From: Marinomonas ushuaiensis DSM 15871
GTDB lineage: Bacteria > Pseudomonadota > Gammaproteobacteria > Pseudomonadales > Marinomonadaceae
Reading direction: 5' to 3'
Assembly: GCF_000521805.1 (NCBI RefSeq)
Contig: NZ_JAMB01000004.1
Coordinates: forward strand, 166,183-230,182
Length of the DNA: 64,000 bases
A program made the position numbers and the translations under genes. The notes beneath the pieces were generated by a model. That model had not been told where the DNA came from, made no database searches, and saw nothing but the letters and a program-made list of their open reading frames with translations. This document shows positions 1 through 9,896 of the stretch, piece after piece. Positions within the stretch are counted from its first letter, which is position 1. Each line of letters begins with the position of its first letter.

Positions 1-1797
1 AACGTGCTCTGCTTTAGTGATCAAGGCAATACGAAGATCGACTTTGGCAAAGTCATCGAAATTAATTTCTGCTTCGATTGGTTCTTTCGTTAACTCAGTC
101 TCTTCCTTCTTTGGCTGGGCTGCTTCTTGTGCCTTCAATTCAGCCTCTGCTTCTTCTTTGCCTTCGGCAATAATCGCGTCGATTTGTTTCTGATCAATAC
201 GACCCATAAGCGGTTTGAATGCATTTACAGATTTACCGAACAACAATTCGCTGCGGTTATCCCATGTTAATTCTTTACCAAGGAAGCTTTCTGCGTCAGC
301 AACCAAATGCGGCATAACAGGTTTCAAGTAAGTCGCCAAAATACTGAACAAGTTCAAGGCAACGGTGCAGACTTCTTGAACCTTAGGCAGAGTCGCTTCG
401 TCTTTCGCCAGTACCCAAGGTGCTTGGTCAGCGATGTAGGTGTTTGCGACATCGGCAAGGCGCATGATTTCACGAATCGCTTTACCGTATTCACGGCCTT
501 CAAAATACTCTGCAATCATGTCGCCCGCGTCGATGAAAGATTGAATCATCTCGCCTTCGCTTACGTCGGTGGCTAATTGTCCGTCGAATTTCTTACCAAT
601 AAAGCTCGCTGTACGGCTGGCGATGTTCACCACTTTACCAACTACGTCTGAGTTCACACGTTGCTGGAAGTCTTGTAGGTTCAAGTCGATATCATCAACG
701 CTCGAATTCAATTTCGCTGCGAAGTAGTAACGCAAGTATTGCGGGTCTAAATGATTCAAGTAAGTACGCGCTTTAATAAAGGTACCGCGAGATTTCGACA
801 TCTTCTTGCCATCAACCGTGACATAACCATGTGCGTTTACTTTGGTTGGCGTGCGGTAGCCAGCGCAATCCAACATCGCAGGCCAGAACAAGGCGTGGAA
901 GTTGATGATGTCTTTACCGATGAAGTGGTAAAGCTCTGCGTCAGAATCTTTCGCCCAATAATCGTCGAAGTTCAAACCGTCAGTACGATCACATAGGTTT
1001 TGGAAACTCGCCATGTAGCCAATCGGCGCGTCTAGCCAAACGTAGAAATATTTGCCCGGCGCGTCAGGGATTTCAAAACCGAAGTAAGGCGCGTCGCGGC
1101 TGATATCCCATTCTTGCAAACCAGAATCTAACCATTCTGCTAACTTATTCGCCACTTGGTCTTGCAAAGTGCCGCTGCGAGTCCATTTCGCCAAGAAGTC
1201 TTGGAAGTCTGGAAGTTTGAAAAAGTAATGCTCAGATTCTTTCTCAACCGGTGTCGCGTCAGAGTAAACAGAACGCGGGTTGATCATTTCCATTGGGGAA
1301 TAAGTCGCACCGCAGGCTTCACAGTTGTCGCCGTATTGATCTTCCGCTTTACATTTAGGGCAGGTGCCTTTGATGAAGCGATCCGCAAGGAACATTTCTT
1401 TCTCTGGGTCAAAGGCTTGCTTAATAGAGCGAACAGAGATTTTACCGTTGTCGCGTAATGCCTTGTAGATACTTGAAGAAATCTCGCGATTTTCATCTGA
1501 ATGAGTAGAGTGGTAGTTGTCATACCCAATCAAGAAATCGTTAAAATCGGCCATGTGTTCTTGGCGAACGCCATCGATAAGCTCTTCTGATGTAATACCG
1601 TTTTGCGCCGCTTTAATCATAATGGCGGTGCCGTGCGCATCGTCCGCACAAACTGCCGTACAAAGATGGCCACGCATTTTTTGAAAACGTACCCAGATAT
1701 CCGTTTGGATGTGCTCTAGCATGTGGCCTAAATGAATAGAGCCGTTTGCATAAGGAAGAGCGCTGGTGACTAATATTTTACGTTGCGTTTGTGCCAT
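1..1797 (-). CDS. metG: Methionyl-tRNA synthetase, 3' end cut by window edge
   Basis: Charges tRNA-Met with methionine in the cytoplasm. Translating the minus strand from the ATG at 1797 gives [19 protein letters not shown], with the class I HIGH-type motif as HLGH. A zinc-knuckle region with CPKC and CEAC follows, then the KMSKS loop (read as [10 protein letters not shown]). The reading frame is open to base 1. It has already entered the C-terminal tRNA-binding (EMAP/Trbp111-like) domain, recognisable by [12 protein letters not shown], so about 599 codons are visible and the last part lies outside the window. It is divergent from mrp, as in many gammaproteobacteria. Assignment is firm; only the 3' end is unseen. 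Confidence 0.97.
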   Translation of the reverse strand, partial: MAQTQRKILVTSALPYANGSIHLGHMLEHIQTDIWVRFQKMRGHLCTAVCADDAHGTAIMIKAAQNGITSEELIDGVRQEHMADFNDFLIGYDNYHSTHSDENREISSSIYKALRDNGKISVRSIKQAFDPEKEMFLADRFIKGTCPKCKAEDQYGDNCEACGATYSPMEMINPRSVYSDATPVEKESEHYFFKLPDFQDFLAKWTRSGTLQDQVANKLAEWLDSGLQEWDISRDAPYFGFEIPDAPGKYFYVWLDAPIGYMASFQNLCDRTDGLNFDDYWAKDSDAELYHFIGKDIINFHALFWPAMLDCAGYRTPTKVNAHGYVTVDGKKMSKSRGTFIKARTYLNHLDPQYLRYYFAAKLNSSVDDIDLNLQDFQQRVNSDVVGKVVNIASRTASFIGKKFDGQLATDVSEGEMIQSFIDAGDMIAEYFEGREYGKAIREIMRLADVANTYIADQAPWVLAKDEATLPKVQEVCTVALNLFSILATYLKPVMPHLVADAESFLGKELTWDNRSELLFGKSVNAFKPLMGRIDQKQIDAIIAEGKEEAEAELKAQEAAQPKKEETELTKEPIEAEINFDDFAKVDLRIALITKAEHV

Positions 1798-2109
1798 TTC
1801 TGATAAGCCTGCTGGATTAAAAAAGGTCGAATGCACTATCGGTAACTAAGCTAGAATAATGAATGAGTAAACAGAACAAAATTTAGATAGTACTTATGGA
1901 TAGTATTTAGAAGGCGTAATTATAAGTCTCAGCCACTCGTGTGCAAGAGCTAGACTTGCTTTTCCGCAATTTGCCTCCATATTTGCCACATCATTTTAAT
2001 TTATTTTTGCAAAGAGTGTTGAGAACAGTACAGAGAATTGTGCGATAACGAGATTTCATTTCTTATTTTCGCCACACCGACTGACTTTCTTCCTCACTAG
2101 GAGCGTTTC
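1798..2109. other. Divergent intergenic region metG/mrp
   Basis: This 312-bp AT-rich spacer between two divergent genes must hold both promoters. I see no ORF, strong hairpin or repeat other than two loose GATAGTA copies near 1887 and 1903. AGGAG directly upstream of the mrp ATG serves as its ribosome binding site. Confidence 0.5.
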
Positions 2110-3201
2110 ATGACAACCAATACGCAACAAACAGAATTGCTCGCGATACTAGAAAGCCTGATCGATGAAAACAGCGGTCAGCCTTATGGTTCTGTTTGGC
2201 AAATGACAGGCGATGAAAGTCGCCTGCATATATCACTAAATTTGGGTTATCCCGCAGAGATGGAACAAGCTTCATTAGAAGCTCGCATTAAAACTGCATT
2301 GGACGATAGCCGTGAAATTACGTTAGACATCGCTCACGAAGTAAAAAGCCAACCGACTCAAGGTAACATTACGGGCTTAAAAGGTGTGAAGAACATCATC
2401 GCTGTCGCGTCTGGTAAAGGTGGCGTCGGTAAATCAACAACCACAGTCAACCTTGCATTGGCGATGGCGAAAGAGGGTGCTCGCGTTGGTATTTTAGATG
2501 CGGATATTTACGGCCCAAGCCAAGGCATGATGATGGGTTTTGCCGATGGTACTCGACCAGAAGTGCGTGAAGATAAGTTCTTCATTCCACCAACTGCCTA
2601 TGGCGTACAAGTGATGTCGATGGCGTTCTTGACAACCAAAGACACGCCCGTTGCATGGCGCGGACCTATGGTGACTGGCGCGTTAATGCAGATCTTGACG
2701 CAAACCGATTGGAACGACCTTGATTACTTGTTCATCGATATGCCACCGGGCACAGGCGACATTCAACTGACCTTGGCGCAAAAAGTACCGGTAGCAGGTT
2801 CTGTTATTGTCACCACGCCACAAGACATCGCCTTGCTTGATGCCCGTCGTGGAATTGAAATGTTCAACAAAGTAAAAATCCCAGTGCTTGGTGTGGTCGA
2901 AAATATGTCGACACACATCTGTTCTAACTGCGGTCATCATGAAGCCATCTTTGGTGATGAAGGTGGCGCGAGCCTTGCCAAAGAATACAGCGTCAACGTA
3001 TTGGGTAAACTGCCACTGAGTTTGGCGATTCGTGAACAAAGTGACGCAGGTAAACCGATTGTAATAGATGCACCTGAAAGTGACGCGACTGGCATTTATC
3101 AGTCGATTGCTCGTAAGCTTGGTGCTACCCTAGCGGGAAATCAAGATTCATCTGATAACAAACAATTCGTCATGCCGACTATTGGCATGAGCGACGACTA
3201 A
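2110..3201 (+). CDS. mrp: Mrp/ApbC iron-sulfur cluster carrier ATPase
   Basis: Cytosolic P-loop ATPase that holds and transfers [4Fe-4S] clusters. Residues 1 to about 80 form the MIP18/DUF59-like N-terminal domain. A deviant Walker A (SGKGGVGKST) lies at 101-110, followed by the MinD/Mrp core with IDMPPGTGD. The CxxC cluster ligands are C271 and C274 (HICSNCGHH). The length of 363 aa is normal for the family. An AGGAG ribosome binding site precedes the ATG. The gene is 9 bp upstream of dcd and is probably co-transcribed with it, a conserved gammaproteobacterial neighbourhood with metG. Confidence 0.96.
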   Translation: MTTNTQQTELLAILESLIDENSGQPYGSVWQMTGDESRLHISLNLGYPAEMEQASLEARIKTALDDSREITLDIAHEVKSQPTQGNITGLKGVKNIIAVASGKGGVGKSTTTVNLALAMAKEGARVGILDADIYGPSQGMMMGFADGTRPEVREDKFFIPPTAYGVQVMSMAFLTTKDTPVAWRGPMVTGALMQILTQTDWNDLDYLFIDMPPGTGDIQLTLAQKVPVAGSVIVTTPQDIALLDARRGIEMFNKVKIPVLGVVENMSTHICSNCGHHEAIFGDEGGASLAKEYSVNVLGKLPLSLAIREQSDAGKPIVIDAPESDATGIYQSIARKLGATLAGNQDSSDNKQFVMPTIGMSDD

Positions 3202-3210
3202 GGAAAAACA

Positions 3211-3798
3211 ATGCGTTTGTGTGACCGAGATATCATCAAAGCCCTAGACGAAGGCTCTATCGCCATCGATCCTCGCCCAGACAATAGTGTCATCAGCGGC
3301 GTGTCAGTGGATTTACGATTGGGAAATTCGTTCCGAGTGTTTCAAGGTCACCCAGCGCCATATTTAGATTTAAGCAGCTCAAAAGAAGACCTAAACAAAG
3401 TTATCGAATCCGTCATGAGCGACGAGATTTTAGTCGACGACGGCAAACCTTTCTTTATCCATCCGGGTGAACTCGTGCTGGGCGTCACCAAAGAATCTGT
3501 CACTATTCCCGACAACCTTGTTGGCTGGTTAGACGGTCGTTCCTCTTTGGCTCGCCTTGGTTTAATGGTTCACTTCACCGCACACCGAATCGACCCTGGT
3601 TGGAGCGGCGGCATCGTATTGGAATTCCTCAACGGCGGCAAACTCCCAATCGCCCTCAGCCCAGGCATGACCATCGGCGCCATCAACTTCGAAACCATGT
3701 CGGGATCGGCGGATCGCCCTTATAACAAGCGCGAAGACGCGAAATACAAAGAACAGACTTCCGCCATCGGCAGTAGAATTTCCAGCGATAAATCGTAG
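3211..3798 (+). CDS. dcd: dCTP deaminase
   Basis: Deaminates dCTP to dUTP, the main route to dTMP precursors in gammaproteobacteria. The protein is 195 aa, close to the 193 aa of the E. coli enzyme. Visible signatures are the N-terminal MRLCDRDI, the block [10 protein letters not shown] that forms the trimer and active site, and the catalytic glutamate in VLEFLNGG. It starts 9 bp after mrp with AAGGAAAAAC before the ATG. A strong hairpin terminator follows at 3821. This is the last housekeeping gene before the defence patch. Confidence 0.96.
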   Translation: MRLCDRDIIKALDEGSIAIDPRPDNSVISGVSVDLRLGNSFRVFQGHPAPYLDLSSSKEDLNKVIESVMSDEILVDDGKPFFIHPGELVLGVTKESVTIPDNLVGWLDGRSSLARLGLMVHFTAHRIDPGWSGGIVLEFLNGGKLPIALSPGMTIGAINFETMSGSADRPYNKREDAKYKEQTSAIGSRISSDKS

Positions 3799-3820
3799 AA
3801 ATCTTCTGTTGGAATAAGAA

Positions 3821-3843
3821 AGAGGCTTCGGCCTCTTTTTTTG
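3821..3843 (+). terminator. Rho-independent terminator after dcd
   Basis: AGAGGC-TTCG-GCCTCT, a 6-bp stem with a stable UUCG tetraloop, is followed by a run of eight T. It lies 23 bp after the dcd stop. Confidence 0.9.
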
Positions 3844-3853
3844 TGCCTAGTCT

Positions 3854-3894
3854 CTTCCCCTTTGTCTTTGAAGGGGAAGACGGAAGATGGGGTT
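3854..3894. repeat. CTTCCCC hairpin repeat, copy 1
   Basis: CTTCCCCTT...AAGGGGAAG forms a hairpin and is followed by ACGGAAGATGGGGTT. Related copies lie at 15510-15562, 62184-62225 and, degenerate, 63580-63602. All are intergenic and downstream of a gene's 3' end. No coding function is seen. Confidence 0.7.
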
Positions 3895-3959
3895 TACCCT
3901 TTGTCATTGGGCCGAAAATTCATTTCAACCTAATCTTGAATAGCGAGCACGAAAATAAA

Positions 3960-4922
3960 TTACATTTTATTTCCTTCGAGTTCAACAATCTCAATCTCAC
4001 TTTCTTGTGCAAAATGTCTTTCAATTAGGTTTGCTTTTAGCTTGTTCACATCTGATGTATAGATGACATGAGCGAGACTACTTTTTGCTCGCGTAGATGT
4101 AACATAAAACAATCGTCTGGTGCGATCTAAACCAGTTTCCTCTCCCGAATCACGTTTATCTTGACTACTTTTAGACAGCGCCATCACTCCAAAATATTGT
4201 TCATAAGAAAACATGAATCCACCTGCCTCATCGTCATCCATAATAACCATAACACGTTCAAATTCGTTGCCTTTCACTCCTTGATGGGTTCTAAATATTG
4301 ATTTGTCTTCTATGTATTCTTTATAGCTCTCGATTTGAAAAAAATTAGTTTCTAAAGCTTCTGCCCAAGCATTTATTTCACTATTATCCAGATCTTCTTT
4401 TTCTTCCTCGACATTCTGAGCACCTGCAGTTTTTTCGACCTCTGATCTAATACTTTTTTCATCAGAAATAGCAACAAATGATCTCAGCTTTTCTGGGATA
4501 TTAAGTAAGTTATACTTCACTAATACTTCTAATACCGAGTGAAAGCTGACCTTATCCTTTAAAAGGCTCGCTTTAAACGCGAGCTCTGCATTTCGAGCAA
4601 GCTCTAGTGGATCTGTCTTGTTGGAATCGAGTGCATTTGCTTCCAACAAGGGAGATTTATTCTCTCTTAAAATAGACATCAATGTTGCTCTCTCCGCGTT
4701 TTTACTAGCTTCAGCTAAAGGAAAAACTACATTTGAGAAAAAGTTCAACTCTGTATTACTACCTTCAGATATTGTATTTTTTACTTTTTCTGCCTTTGAA
4801 AGCTTGTTCCAAAGTTCATCGAAACCAAGACGATGTCCTGCCATTTTATGTTCCAATAACAAAATAGCGGTTTCTTTGGATTCTGCATTTACCCAATCAG
4901 CATCTGTCGTTATTTCTGACAT
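3960..4922 (-). pseudogene. UvrD-type helicase, C-terminal part (frameshifted)
   Basis: This is the second half of the helicase begun at 5907. It carries THQGVKGNEFERVMVIMDD, which fits the UvrD TxHxxKGxE motif, and RRLFYVTSTRAK, which fits motif VI (YVxxTRA). The frame is already open upstream of the ATG at 4922 (reading EEKIRIS before the Met), back to just beside the A7 run that ends the first half. The parts rejoin if one A is removed. Whether this half is translated alone is unknown; on its own it lacks an ATP-binding Walker A. AT-rich codon use matches the neighbouring nuclease gene. A helicase half is clear; its expression state is not. Confidence 0.8.
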
Positions 4923-4953
4923 GGATATCCGAATTTTCTCTTCAATTACTTTT

Positions 4954-5907
4954 TTATTTTTTTACATTATGAGGAAGTAAAAAGTATCGAATATGACCAT
5001 CTTTTGCTCCGTTTCGCGCATATTGCTTTCTTTTATCACTTTCATCACGAATTTGATTACCTAACCCAACAATGCGTTTGGCAGACCTATGATTCATTTT
5101 CTTATCAAAAGAGACCCAACCACTTGGTTTAGTCTTACCTAACTCAGCTTCTCCACCGCCAAAGATACGTTGCATAGTATCTCCAAATAACCCTATAACC
5201 ACTTCATTTACTTTCATAGAAGCCAATTCAAAAAATGAATTGATAACATTTTTATCGGTGTCCTGACTTTCATCAATAAATATAAAAGGAAATTTATTTA
5301 CTATAACTTCAGCCATCATTGGTTTAGTTATCAAAAAATGAGCAAAAATCTTCAAAACATCTGTATGTGACAATGCGTTTTTAGAGGAACTGACACCACT
5401 TGGATCATAAGTAAATGAGCGTGATTCAGCTAACCAATCTATCTTTTCTTTTAATCGAGTGATTGTTCTCTTTCGCGCATCTGATGCTTTACCTGCACGA
5501 CCTTTCTCCTCTTTTTTTTCAAGTTCGCCTAAATCGAAAGGAATTTTTTCCAAGTACCATTTACGAATATCTTCATTAAATCCAGTGATAGCAGACCAAC
5601 AAAAGCTATGGATAGTTGATACTGAAAAGATAGGATTTTGTTCGATCCTATCAACGATTTCGTTTGCGGCATTATTTGTAAAGGTTACAACTGCAATTCG
5701 TTTTCCTTGACGAGAGAAGTTATCTGAATGTTGAGATTTTAAGAATTCGAGAGCCTTCTTTAAAGAATAGGTTTTACCAGAACCAGCACCTGCAAAGGTA
5801 ATGAAGTTTTTTCCCGACCCAATTTGAAGGCATTCTTTGATAACTACATCAATATCATCGTCCTGCTCAATATGTTTAGTTTCCGCTAAGAAAAGATATT
5901 CCGACAT
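4954..5907 (-). pseudogene. UvrD-type helicase, N-terminal part (GajB-like, frameshifted)
   Basis: N-terminal 317 aa of a superfamily 1 DNA helicase. Walker A is GAGSGKTYS at about 40-48, motif Ia is VVTFTNNAANEI, and the DExx box is FIFIDESQDT. GDTMQRIFGG resembles the motif III region. It stops at TAA inside A7-T-A6 (around 4952), while the homologous C-terminal half continues in the +1 frame. The joined protein would be about 650 aa, longer than the roughly 494 aa of Bacillus GajB. It starts 9 bp after the OLD-nuclease stop with an excellent AGGGGG ribosome binding site, so the two are one operon. An OLD nuclease plus UvrD helicase pair is the Gabija arrangement. A sequencing error, a true null, or a slippage-controlled gene are all possible. 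Confidence 0.8.
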
Positions 5908-5916
5908 AAGTTCCCC

Positions 5917-8079
5917 CTAAACTTTTGGTGATAATTGAGTTTCTAACCACTTAAGACCATCTCTCATATACTCAGGAGGTGTAAGTTTATTATTTGTATT
6001 GTCCGCTAGGTAAAAAAGACAATCAAAAGCAAAGTCACCTTTCTTTAAGCCTTGTACATATTGATAGAGCGACTTTGATAATGGTTCACCATTCTTTTCA
6101 AAATCAGCTTTGGCTTCTTTAATCTTTGCCTTCCTTTGGAAATATTCATTTTCAAAATTTGCTAAAATTAAAGCGTCTTCAAATGTTCGAGATAAAACCT
6201 CTTTACCTAAAACTTCCATTGGTTTTTGATAAGCAATGTAAAGTAGAGCACCTTCGCTTATTGTTGCATGTCCACTTTCTGCCAAATCGACTAAATCTTC
6301 TAATAACTCTTTCTTTGGATGCCATTTCTTCAAGGTATCATTATTACTTTTCTGCTCAACTCCTCTCTCAGGTGCACAAGACTTCTTATCACTATTAACA
6401 GAGTCAATATCTGTCATAACTAAAGTGACAATACCAAGTTTTTCTACCAATTCTTTATACTTATGAGTATGGGCTCCACTTACCTCCAACATAGATATAT
6501 ATTTATTAGTCAATCCAGAGAAGTTTTGAGTAATAAACTCAGGGACAAGAAGACGCTCCGCTTGCCCTTCGACAAAAATAATGCCATCAGCAAAGAAAAT
6601 ATCACAATGAGTCAATTTTAAATGCTTTCTAACAAACAGAAGTGCCTCTTTCGGCTTAGAAAAAAGCTCTGACATATTGGCAATGAATGTATGATCCATC
6701 AATATGCTTTCATTAGCATTATTACGTTTAAAGTAACGTAAATCTTTGAAATCGATATTGTTTATAATATGACTAGAGTGAGTGCTAATCAGAAGCTGAG
6801 TCTGATAATCAGGTTTATCTATTTTTGTACTCTTATCACACAAGTTGGGATGGTTTCGTAGTGTACTATAAGCTTTAGATACAAATACCTGCTGCACTTG
6901 AGCATGTAGATTTACTTCTGGCTCTTCAAGTAAAACTAAATGAATAGGTTCTATCATCTCTTCAAGCTTTCCTTCTATTAAGGCTGATTTTCCAACGCGC
7001 ATCCATTTATCGCGAAATTCAAGAAGTCTGAATGTCAGGTATATAAGGTTCTGATAACCTAATCCTAAATAACTCTCTGGAAGAAACTCTTCTTCATCTT
7101 TATCAAACCTATATCTAACAGAGGACGATTTTTGCAAAGCATCTGTTCCACTAATCTTTGCAGCAATTTCAACCGTTGGGTTACCGCCAATACCCGGATA
7201 CCCCATATTTTTCAGCTCCTCGAAAGGATCTTTGAATTGCTCATTCAATCTATTAGTGAATCCCTCCTCCAGCTCTTGTTGTTGCCCTAGTACCTTAAGA
7301 TCTTTCTCCTCAGGGAAATCTTCAGGATTCAAAATACGATCGTAATATTCTCGAAGTAATTTGTTGAGTCGCTGTTTTTCTGAATACGGTCCTTTTTGCT
7401 CTGTATTATCTTCAGCTCCTAATCCTCTTTGTTCGGATATAACGTCTACTCGAATTAACTTTTTTAACGCATCAGATTTTAAAGGTTGTAAAATGTCACT
7501 TGCATTAGGCGCCTGTTTTCTACTTAAAATATAGTGCTTTTGTCTAATATATTTACTTAAATTCTGGCCTTTCTCTAAGTAATCACATAAATCTTTTGGC
7601 CATAAATTGACCTTAGCGTTATGTCCTGACACTACATTTTTTGCATCGATGAAATCGCGAAAGAGTTTGGATATATCTACAGCTTCATAGGCTATACGAA
7701 CAGATAGAGTACCGCCTCTCCATTCTAAATCAGGTAAAATATCACGAACTTTATACGCATCACTTACATCTGCAGTGATATCAATATCTAAGCTTGGTAA
7801 TAATTTAGCTAGATCATCAGCCCGCTCATGCATTTCTTCGCTAGTCGGAAATTCTGATTCAGTTTTTTTACCTAGATTTTGGATTTCTTTCCAATTTTGT
7901 TTAGATATATCTCGAATTTTAAGGTTATCTGGGCTTTTAAGAAATGTATGTAGAGCGCTAATACAGGAAGTTTTTCCGCTATTATTAGCACCTACAAGAA
8001 CTGTTTTTTTGTCATCAAGTACTAAAGTTACATCGACTAATCGTCGATAATTTTTAAGAATAAAAGAGGTGATTTTCAT
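5917..8079 (-). CDS. OLD-family ATPase/TOPRIM nuclease (GajA-like)
   Basis: 720-aa protein with an ABC/SMC-like ATPase and a TOPRIM nuclease domain, the class 2 OLD architecture. Walker A is GANNSGKTS (30-38). Walker B is LLEEPEVNLHAQ, and the H-loop is ISTHSSHI. The TOPRIM acidic motif is FVEGQAE (about 503-509) and the DxD is TDIDS (about 556-560); KGDFAFD near 680 fits the conserved Lys region. It is followed after 9 bp by a UvrD-type helicase, as in the Gabija anti-phage system, where the nuclease is activated when nucleotides are depleted. It is longer than the 578-aa Bacillus GajA, so it may be a divergent Gabija or a sister OLD/helicase system. It is strongly AT-rich, suggesting transfer. 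Confidence 0.87.
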   Translation of the reverse strand: MKITSFILKNYRRLVDVTLVLDDKKTVLVGANNSGKTSCISALHTFLKSPDNLKIRDISKQNWKEIQNLGKKTESEFPTSEEMHERADDLAKLLPSLDIDITADVSDAYKVRDILPDLEWRGGTLSVRIAYEAVDISKLFRDFIDAKNVVSGHNAKVNLWPKDLCDYLEKGQNLSKYIRQKHYILSRKQAPNASDILQPLKSDALKKLIRVDVISEQRGLGAEDNTEQKGPYSEKQRLNKLLREYYDRILNPEDFPEEKDLKVLGQQQELEEGFTNRLNEQFKDPFEELKNMGYPGIGGNPTVEIAAKISGTDALQKSSSVRYRFDKDEEEFLPESYLGLGYQNLIYLTFRLLEFRDKWMRVGKSALIEGKLEEMIEPIHLVLLEEPEVNLHAQVQQVFVSKAYSTLRNHPNLCDKSTKIDKPDYQTQLLISTHSSHIINNIDFKDLRYFKRNNANESILMDHTFIANMSELFSKPKEALLFVRKHLKLTHCDIFFADGIIFVEGQAERLLVPEFITQNFSGLTNKYISMLEVSGAHTHKYKELVEKLGIVTLVMTDIDSVNSDKKSCAPERGVEQKSNNDTLKKWHPKKELLEDLVDLAESGHATISEGALLYIAYQKPMEVLGKEVLSRTFEDALILANFENEYFQRKAKIKEAKADFEKNGEPLSKSLYQYVQGLKKGDFAFDCLFYLADNTNNKLTPPEYMRDGLKWLETQLSPKV

Positions 8080-8095
8080 ATAAGAAACCCTTAAT

Positions 8096-8151
8096 AGATG
8101 GAGTTCATCAACAAGGATTATAAGAAAGGCAATGTAATAAAAACTCCATCT
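8096..8151. repeat. Inverted repeat upstream of OLD-nuclease gene
   Basis: AGATGGAGTT (8096-8105) and AACTCCATCT (8142-8151) are perfect 10-bp inverted arms with a 36-nt spacer, just upstream of the ATG at 8079. It could be a leader stem or a regulator site. The right arm also resembles the GATGGGGTT end of the CTTCCCC repeat. Confidence 0.5.
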
Positions 8152-8265
8152 TCCCTTACATCAATCCCTGACAATCATTCCACATTACTCTGAAAGCACT
8201 TTAGACACCATGTTTCTATGTGTGTTTATTGGTCAATTATGAATAATCGGAGGCAGAGTATATTC

Positions 8266-8326
8266 AAGGGGTCAGTGTCGTTGATTTCAGAGTTTCTCAT
8301 TTCCACGTTCCTGTGTGAGAATGAGA
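8266..8326. repeat. Dispersed repeats: AAGGGGTCAG and CTCACGCTCC-type palindrome
   Basis: AAGGGGTCAG (8266-8275) is a partial match to the GGGTCAGA element family seen at 20101, 63349 and 63821. At 8295-8326 a quasi-palindrome (TCTCATTTCCACG...TGTGTGAGAATGAGA) matches a second copy at 15579-15604. The rest of the gap 8152-8349 shows nothing recognisable. Confidence 0.45.
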
Positions 8327-8349
8327 TATAGATTTTCTGGAGAACGGAT

Positions 8350-8547
8350 ATGGCTGATCAATCAAATACGTTTTTTAAGCAAGCCTTAAAACTCAGCTTA
8401 GATGAAAGAGTGTAAGTCATTGAGGGGCTGCTTGCTAGTTTGGGTCATTCTGATAAAAACATGGACAGTATTTAGACTACAGAAGTTGATGATTTGCTGG
8501 ATGATTATCTCTCGTCTCGAAATAGCTTTTTAATTCATACGATTTAA
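8350..8547 (+). pseudogene. Decayed addiction-module antitoxin
   Basis: Reading from the ATG at 8350 gives MADQSNTFFKQALKLSLDER, then a TAA at 8413. The frame continues VIEGLLASLGHSDKNMDSI, a TAG at 8473, then TTEVDDLLDDYLSSRN. This matches the pattern of the small 'putative addiction module component' antitoxins (LSxxERxxLxxxLLxSL...W..E...R). The TAG stands where the conserved Trp is expected (TGG to TAG). Two in-frame stops mark it as dead. No ParE/RelE partner follows; the next gene lies on the opposite strand 3 bp away. Confidence 0.65.
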
Positions 8548-8550
8548 AAT

Positions 8551-8991
8551 CTAAACCGTCACAGCCCAATGGTTTCCTGTTTCTTCTAGTAGTATTTCCC
8601 TTGCTGCTTGTTTTGCTTCTGTGTCAGAAAGTAGGTCGAGAAAGAATCCTACTGAGCTATTTTTTTCTAGTTTCTCCATGTACAAAGAGCGCAGTGCTGC
8701 GTCGGTTGTGCGTGGGATTTCTGATTTACCTTTTTCATATCGAGCGATGGTTTGCTCTGACACGCCAAAACGATGCGACAGCATTTTTTGAGATAGATTT
8801 AACTCTACTCGTAAAAACTTAAACTCAGCAGGGCGTAATGCCGTGCGGCTGTCCGCTATTACTTGTGCAATGGCCGAATGAAGGTTGTTCATATCATCAA
8901 TGCTGGTGTATTCCTCGTTATCTATTCGCTCAACGGTGAAGCCATTTTTTAGATAAACATTTTGTAATCCACACTCAATGTAGTGGTACAT
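8551..8991 (-). CDS. HTH (XRE-type) regulator, antitoxin-like
   Basis: 146 aa. The N-terminus MYHYIECGLQNVYLKNGF is a signature of a family of HTH regulators often annotated as MqsA/HigA-like antitoxins or stand-alone regulators. The helix-turn-helix is LNLSQKMLSHRFGVSEQTIARYEKG at about 68-92. A short linker and acidic C-terminus follow. There is no zinc CxxC pair as in true MqsA. No toxin gene is adjacent. It is convergent with the antitoxin relic. It could be a regulator left from a lost module; its target is unknown. Confidence 0.75.
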   Translation of the reverse strand: MYHYIECGLQNVYLKNGFTVERIDNEEYTSIDDMNNLHSAIAQVIADSRTALRPAEFKFLRVELNLSQKMLSHRFGVSEQTIARYEKGKSEIPRTTDAALRSLYMEKLEKNSSVGFFLDLLSDTEAKQAAREILLEETGNHWAVTV

Positions 8992-9431
8992 GATTTTGCT
9001 CCTAATGAACCCAAACTGTTATCAGTATTGTGCTTAGATTATTACAATGATTTTTAATTGCGAGAGTAAGCTCAATGATTGATCCTGCGGCCATGCCTTA
9101 ATCTGCTTGAGGGTTTGATTTGTGATGAGCTGATTATTTCCATGCCAGAGTAATTGTTGAGCTAAAATCCAATCTGCATTTTTTTCATCTTTATTTTAGG
9201 AGGAGTTATTCTGAAAATACGAGTGTAAATTTCTTTGTAACAAATCTATTGTTGAATTTTAAGTTAATGTGAAATAGTGTGTCTTAGGTTAAAAACAAAC
9301 TATATATTATAAGATTGGCTGGGTTGCTTGCTTTAACATTGTTGCCTTTCACCTTAGTAAAGGTGAATACGTAATGAAAGTTAGATGGAGGTGATTCCAT
9401 TAAATTTTTTAAACATTAAATAGAGAATGTA
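8992..9431. other. Intergenic, AT-rich, small hairpin
   Basis: No ORF with coding character. A hairpin TTCACCTT-AGTA-AAGGTGAA lies at 9348-9367, about 65 bp before the next ATG, where it could sit in the 5' UTR. Nothing else is recognised. Confidence 0.4.
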
Positions 9432-9896
9432 ATGAAAAAAATTATAGGGATATTGCTTCTGGCAACTAGTTTTTCAGTAATAGCGGTTGATGGTTATAAA
9501 GATATTTATATCGATAAAGACAAAGACATCATTATTCATGGCATGCTTTGTGGCGACGATTTGAATGACTTAAGTCAATTCCAACCTTCCTCTGTCTATA
9601 CGAATACACCTGACGTCGAGAAGGGGACATACTACTTTAAGTCGCCTTATGGTGAGTTTTCGCTGACGTTTAATACCACTGCAAATGAGTTGATTATGGT
9701 TCGTGGATTGTTGCAAAACGGGCAAACATCAAAAGACGATATGGTGAAGAAGCTTTGTATTGTGAAGTATGCAGAAGGGTTGCCGCCAGGTGTTGCTAAA
9801 TATGTTCAGCAAAAGGTCATTAAAGCTGGCGATAAAGACCTTGAGTTATACGAGGCTGTATCCGGATCACCAGCCATTGGAAAAGGTCAGTATTAA
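9432..9896 (+). CDS. Small exported protein of unknown function
   Basis: 154 aa with a clear Sec signal peptide (MKKIIGILLLATSFSVIA, cleavage near residue 18). The mature part holds two Cys (HGMLCGDD and KKLCIVKY) that could form a periplasmic disulfide. I do not recognise a family. It is monocistronic, with only AT-rich sequence around it. Base composition is AT-rich like the flanking patch. Confidence 0.65.
   Translation: MKKIIGILLLATSFSVIAVDGYKDIYIDKDKDIIIHGMLCGDDLNDLSQFQPSSVYTNTPDVEKGTYYFKSPYGEFSLTFNTTANELIMVRGLLQNGQTSKDDMVKKLCIVKYAEGLPPGVAKYVQQKVIKAGDKDLELYEAVSGSPAIGKGQY

Noticed and set aside
307..1529. Several 80-100 codon frames across metG
   Set aside because: All are antisense or out-of-frame shadows of the methionyl-tRNA synthetase coding sequence.
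4940..4965. Programmed -1 ribosomal frameshift joining the two helicase halves (A-rich slippery run)
   Set aside because: The second half is in the +1 frame relative to the first; a -1 slip at AAAAAAG would enter the wrong frame. Only +1/-2 slippage, transcriptional slippage or an indel fits.
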